64,000 bases of DNA, from assembly GCF_020614375.1 (NCBI RefSeq), contig NZ_CP085327.1, positions 1,352,823 to 1,416,822 on the forward strand, in the 5' to 3' direction. The notes below the pieces were generated by a model. It saw only the letters and a program-made list of their open reading frames with translations. It made no database searches and had not been told where the DNA came from. Source of the stretch: Haladaptatus salinisoli (GTDB lineage Archaea > Halobacteriota > Halobacteria > Halobacteriales > Haladaptataceae). The position numbers and the translations under genes were made by a program. Below are positions 61,767 through 64,000 of the stretch, piece by piece. Each line of letters opens with the position of its first letter. Within the stretch, counting starts at the first letter, position 1.

Positions 61767-62723
61767 GTGGTCGAACCCGGAACCGTCGAGCCCATCACGG
61801 GCAAGTACGTTCACGCGGAGGTGGGCGGGGTGGACCACCGAATCTACTTCGAAGAGAACGGCCCCGAGGACGGCATCCCGCTGCTGTGCCAGCACACGGC
61901 GGGCAACAACTGTCAGGAGTGGCGACACCTCCTCGCCGACGAGGAGATAACGGAGAACTTCCGCGTCATCGCCCACGACCTCCCGTTCCACGGGAAGTCG
62001 GTGCCGCCGACCACCCAACCGTGGTGGGAGGAGGACTACAAGATGACCGCGGAGCGGTTCACCGAAACGCTCGTCGCGCTCGCCGACGCGCTCGAACTCG
62101 AGGAGCCGATTTACATGGGATCGTCGATGGGCGGGAACATCGCGCTCGAACTGGCCGACTGGTACCCGGATCGATTCCGCGCGCTCGTCGGGTTGGAGTG
62201 CGGCGCACACAGTCCGGGCTTCTACATCGACTGGCTCGACCACCCGCACGTCAACACCACGGAGGTGAACGCCTACTCCTGCTGGGGACTGATGGCACCG
62301 CAGAGTCCGGAAGGAACGCGTCGAGAGACGATGTACCTCTACGAGCAGGGCGCGACGGGCGTGTTCAAGGGCGACCTGTACTACTACTCGGTCGACCACG
62401 ACTACCGGGATAAGCTGGACCGGGTCAAAGCCGACGAGTGCCCGCTGTACGTCGTCAACGGGGAGTACGACTACCTCACCACGCCCGAAGACGGGCGGGA
62501 AACGGCCGAAGGCGTCGGCGACGGTGCGGTCGCCGTCGAGATGGCCGAAATCGGTCACTTCCCGATGAGCGAACACCCCGAGTTGTTCAACGCCTACCTG
62601 AAGGAGATTCTCGCCGACATAACGGGCGAGCGGGACGAGGCGTTGCCGGAGCGACTGACGCCGGACGACGTGGGTATCGAGCTCAGTCCGCCAGCACCCG
62701 CGCGAGAGCGGTCGACGGACTAA
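61767..62723 (+). CDS. Alpha/beta-fold hydrolase
   Basis: Hydrolase of 318 residues. The oxyanion region is QHTAGNNCQEWRH, the nucleophile serine is in MGSSMGGNIALE (GxSxG), the acid is Asp in VNGEYDYLTTPE and the histidine is in EIGHFPMSEHPELF. GTG start, coupled to the SCP2-like gene by a 1-bp gap. The C-terminal ~25 residues (TPDDVGIELSPPAPARERSTD) are a disordered tail. Ester or lactone hydrolysis of a hydrophobic compound is inferred from the fold and partner. Confidence 0.85.
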   Translation: MVEPGTVEPITGKYVHAEVGGVDHRIYFEENGPEDGIPLLCQHTAGNNCQEWRHLLADEEITENFRVIAHDLPFHGKSVPPTTQPWWEEDYKMTAERFTETLVALADALELEEPIYMGSSMGGNIALELADWYPDRFRALVGLECGAHSPGFYIDWLDHPHVNTTEVNAYSCWGLMAPQSPEGTRRETMYLYEQGATGVFKGDLYYYSVDHDYRDKLDRVKADECPLYVVNGEYDYLTTPEDGRETAEGVGDGAVAVEMAEIGHFPMSEHPELFNAYLKEILADITGERDEALPERLTPDDVGIELSPPAPARERSTD

Positions 62724-62828
62724 CGCAAGTTTCACCCGCCACGGTGCCCTCGGCGGTACGGAAAGCGGCGAAAAGCCGCAGAGGGACAAAGCTTATTTCA
62801 ACACGGTCCCGCCCTCCGGACGTACCCG

Positions 62829-62966
62829 ATGGTGCAAGAGAACACAGAGCAACGTGGCGACTGCCTGGAACGCGAGATCGACGGCGGCGTCGAACTGTAC
62901 GACCCGGAGAACGAAGACGCGTGGATATGGTCTGACGTCGGCGTCGAACTCGTACGACAGGCGTAG
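62829..62966 (+). CDS. 45-residue haloarchaeal protein
   Basis: Small acidic protein starting MVQENTEQRGDCLEREIDGG with a C-terminal YDPENEDAWIWSDVGVELVR. The YDPxNxDAWI-S pattern recurs in short haloarchaeal proteins of unknown function (DUF7331-like, from memory). The ATG is 26 bp downstream of an AT-rich 'gcttatttcaac' TATA-like box, giving a leaderless transcript. The 226 bp after it show no gene. Confidence 0.6.
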   Translation: MVQENTEQRGDCLEREIDGGVELYDPENEDAWIWSDVGVELVRQA

Positions 62967-63192
62967 CGACGACCGACTCCGCCCGGGTCGAGCGTATCCC
63001 GCCCTTCGAAGCACCGTTCTGAGAGCCGCGACGTTTCGCCGGCAACCCGCCTATCGTCAGCCGTGAAGGCGACACCGTCGACGCCGAGGGGCGACCGACG
63101 ACGCCGGATCTGAATTCGACGCCGACGTTCGGTTCTACACCGCCGCACGAGTCGACGCCGACGTCCGATTCCGTCGAGGGGGTGCGACCCGC

Positions 63193-63741
63193 CTACTCGC
63201 GCCCCGTCTCGATATGGACGTCCTCGAAGGTCACTTCGACCGGTTCGGTGTATCGGTCGCCGTTCTTCTGGTCGTGGCGCGGGAACTCGGGGGGTTCGAC
63301 CTCGATAGTGATGGTGTACGTCCCCTCGTCCGGAAGTTCGAGGTTCCGACCGTAGTGATAGAGACCGGGATGCCAGACGAACGGGATTCGCTCCGGTCCG
63401 ACCGTGTTCCCTTCGCCGTCCTCGAGCGTCGCCCGGACGGACACCCCGGGGAGGAATCGGCCGTCGTCGACGCTGGCGACCAGCACTTCGAGGTGGCAGT
63501 TCTCGTTCTCCGCGGGTTCCTCCCACTCGAACTGGCCGTCGCGCATCCGATACATCCCCTCGGCTTCTTCCTGAGCGAAGCCGACGATGTAGTCGCCGGC
63601 TTCGGTTTTGTCCCCCGTCTCGGCGACCTCCGTAATCATGTACTCGGCCGCTTCCAAGTACACGTCGCCCGCGTTGCGTGCGAGTTCGAGTTGGCGCTCG
63701 TCGACTTCATCGCTGGGTTGAAGTTCGTTTTCGCTACTCAT
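63193..63741 (-). CDS. P19-like iron-transport-type protein lacking a signal peptide
   Basis: Protein of 182 residues resembling the Tp34/P19 Fe2+ transport family (beta-sandwich with FLPGVSVRATLEDGEGN, PFVWHPGLYHYGRNLELP and the WHPG/H-Y-G metal-site segment). Unlike secreted P19, it has no signal peptide or lipobox. The N-terminal helix (DEVDERQLELARNAGDVYLEA) is unrelated. A TATA-like TTTTTATAGCC lies about 35 nt before the ATG. It may be an intracellular metal-binding relative; the function is not established. Confidence 0.65.
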   Translation of the reverse strand: MSSENELQPSDEVDERQLELARNAGDVYLEAAEYMITEVAETGDKTEAGDYIVGFAQEEAEGMYRMRDGQFEWEEPAENENCHLEVLVASVDDGRFLPGVSVRATLEDGEGNTVGPERIPFVWHPGLYHYGRNLELPDEGTYTITIEVEPPEFPRHDQKNGDRYTEPVEVTFEDVHIETGRE

Positions 63742-64000
63742 TGTTCTTCCCTCGAAAGTGGTCGAGACAGATGGCTATAAAAACCCGGGACGGTTTCGCA
63801 TACTTCTCCCGAACGGAACGGAAACCGAGCGGTCCGAGAAATCGCCGACGAACCGACGGGCGGGGCGAACGTCCGGTTCGAAACGTCGACGGTCGCTCGC
63901 TTCCCCGAATTGGGCGTCGACACTCCGACGGACTCGGATTAGAGCGTCGGTCCTCTGGTGTCAAAATGAATTCGCGCCGTCGATTAAATCACTGTCTTCG
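63742..64000. other. Window end, no gene recognised
   Basis: This contains the TATA-like box for the P19-like gene near 63772-63782. Beyond it no frame has coding character. The last ATG (63967) begins a frame that runs off the window and cannot be judged. Confidence 0.5.

Noticed and set aside
1..64000. CRISPR arrays or defence islands
   Set aside because: No regularly spaced 24-40-bp repeats and no cas, restriction or toxin-antitoxin genes were found. The tRNA-fragment copies are irregular and derived from tRNA genes.

Overview
The window is a continuous piece of haloarchaeal chromosome (class Halobacteria). The evidence is the high GC content, very acidic proteins, archaeal information-processing genes (RNA polymerase split into A', A'', B', B'' and H; EF-1alpha; EF-2; S7, S10, S12; L10e), archaeal lipid and CoA genes, haloarchaeal domain families such as HalOD1, and many genes with a TATA-like box 24-30 nt before the start codon and no leader. 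The genus cannot be fixed from the sequence alone.

Layout. 1-8.8 kb: the 3' end of topA, GGGP synthase (first step of archaeal ether-lipid synthesis), an ABC transporter-permease-TetR operon with a palindromic operator, aspartyl-tRNA synthetase, the pantoate kinase/phosphopantothenate synthetase pair of archaeal CoA synthesis, a cold-shock protein and a methyltransferase. 8.8-15 kb: a geranylgeranyl reductase, a PHP-domain protein, a two-subunit 2-oxoacid:ferredoxin oxidoreductase and a ferredoxin-reductase-like flavoprotein. 15-21 kb: conserved haloarchaeal proteins, SepF, a DUF1028 protein, a PUA protein, an RNB-domain RNase coupled to a uracil-DNA glycosylase, a HalOD1 protein and an Lrp/AsnC regulator. 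21-22.4 kb: a G/T-biased gene-free stretch, tRNA-Ala with partial copies of its own 3' end, and a rhomboid protease.

22.4-39.4 kb is the archaeal transcription/translation cluster, read on the minus strand: rpoH-rpoB2-rpoB1-rpoA1-rpoA2-nusA, a decayed membrane-protein gene, rps12-rps7, fusA, an ACT-protein/homoserine dehydrogenase pair, tuf and rps10. It is interrupted by a plus-strand HExxH protein and a 47-residue zinc ribbon. No intein is seen in the RNA polymerase or EF genes.

39.6-41.1 kb is the most unusual segment. Two tRNA-Asp genes, identical including flanking bases, bracket an AT-richer islet that holds one PD-(D/E)XK-type nuclease gene. A NUDIX gene broken by an amber codon follows directly. 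41.3-46.2 kb carries a secreted protein with four Ig-like repeats, an MMPL/RND transporter and a paired CrcB fluoride channel. 46.3-54.5 kb holds a HerA-type ATPase, a methyltransferase cassette with two PCMT paralogues (one missing the usual catalytic motif), zinc-finger proteins, a Tat lipoprotein, an aminopeptidase-like protein, type II GAPDH and Hsp20. 54.5-64 kb holds an ATP-grasp ligase, L10e, membrane proteins, a second cold-shock protein, several haloarchaeal hypotheticals, a double-SH3 protein, tRNA-Phe with serial 3'-end copies and an integrase-like stub, an SCP2-like/hydrolase pair and a P19-like iron-transport-type protein.

The main signals beyond routine annotation are repeated att-like scars at two tRNA genes that share an exact 18-bp motif, the tRNA-Asp/nuclease islet, three pseudogenes or gene remnants, and four genes or small proteins under 60 codons (25849, 59302, 61134, 62829).
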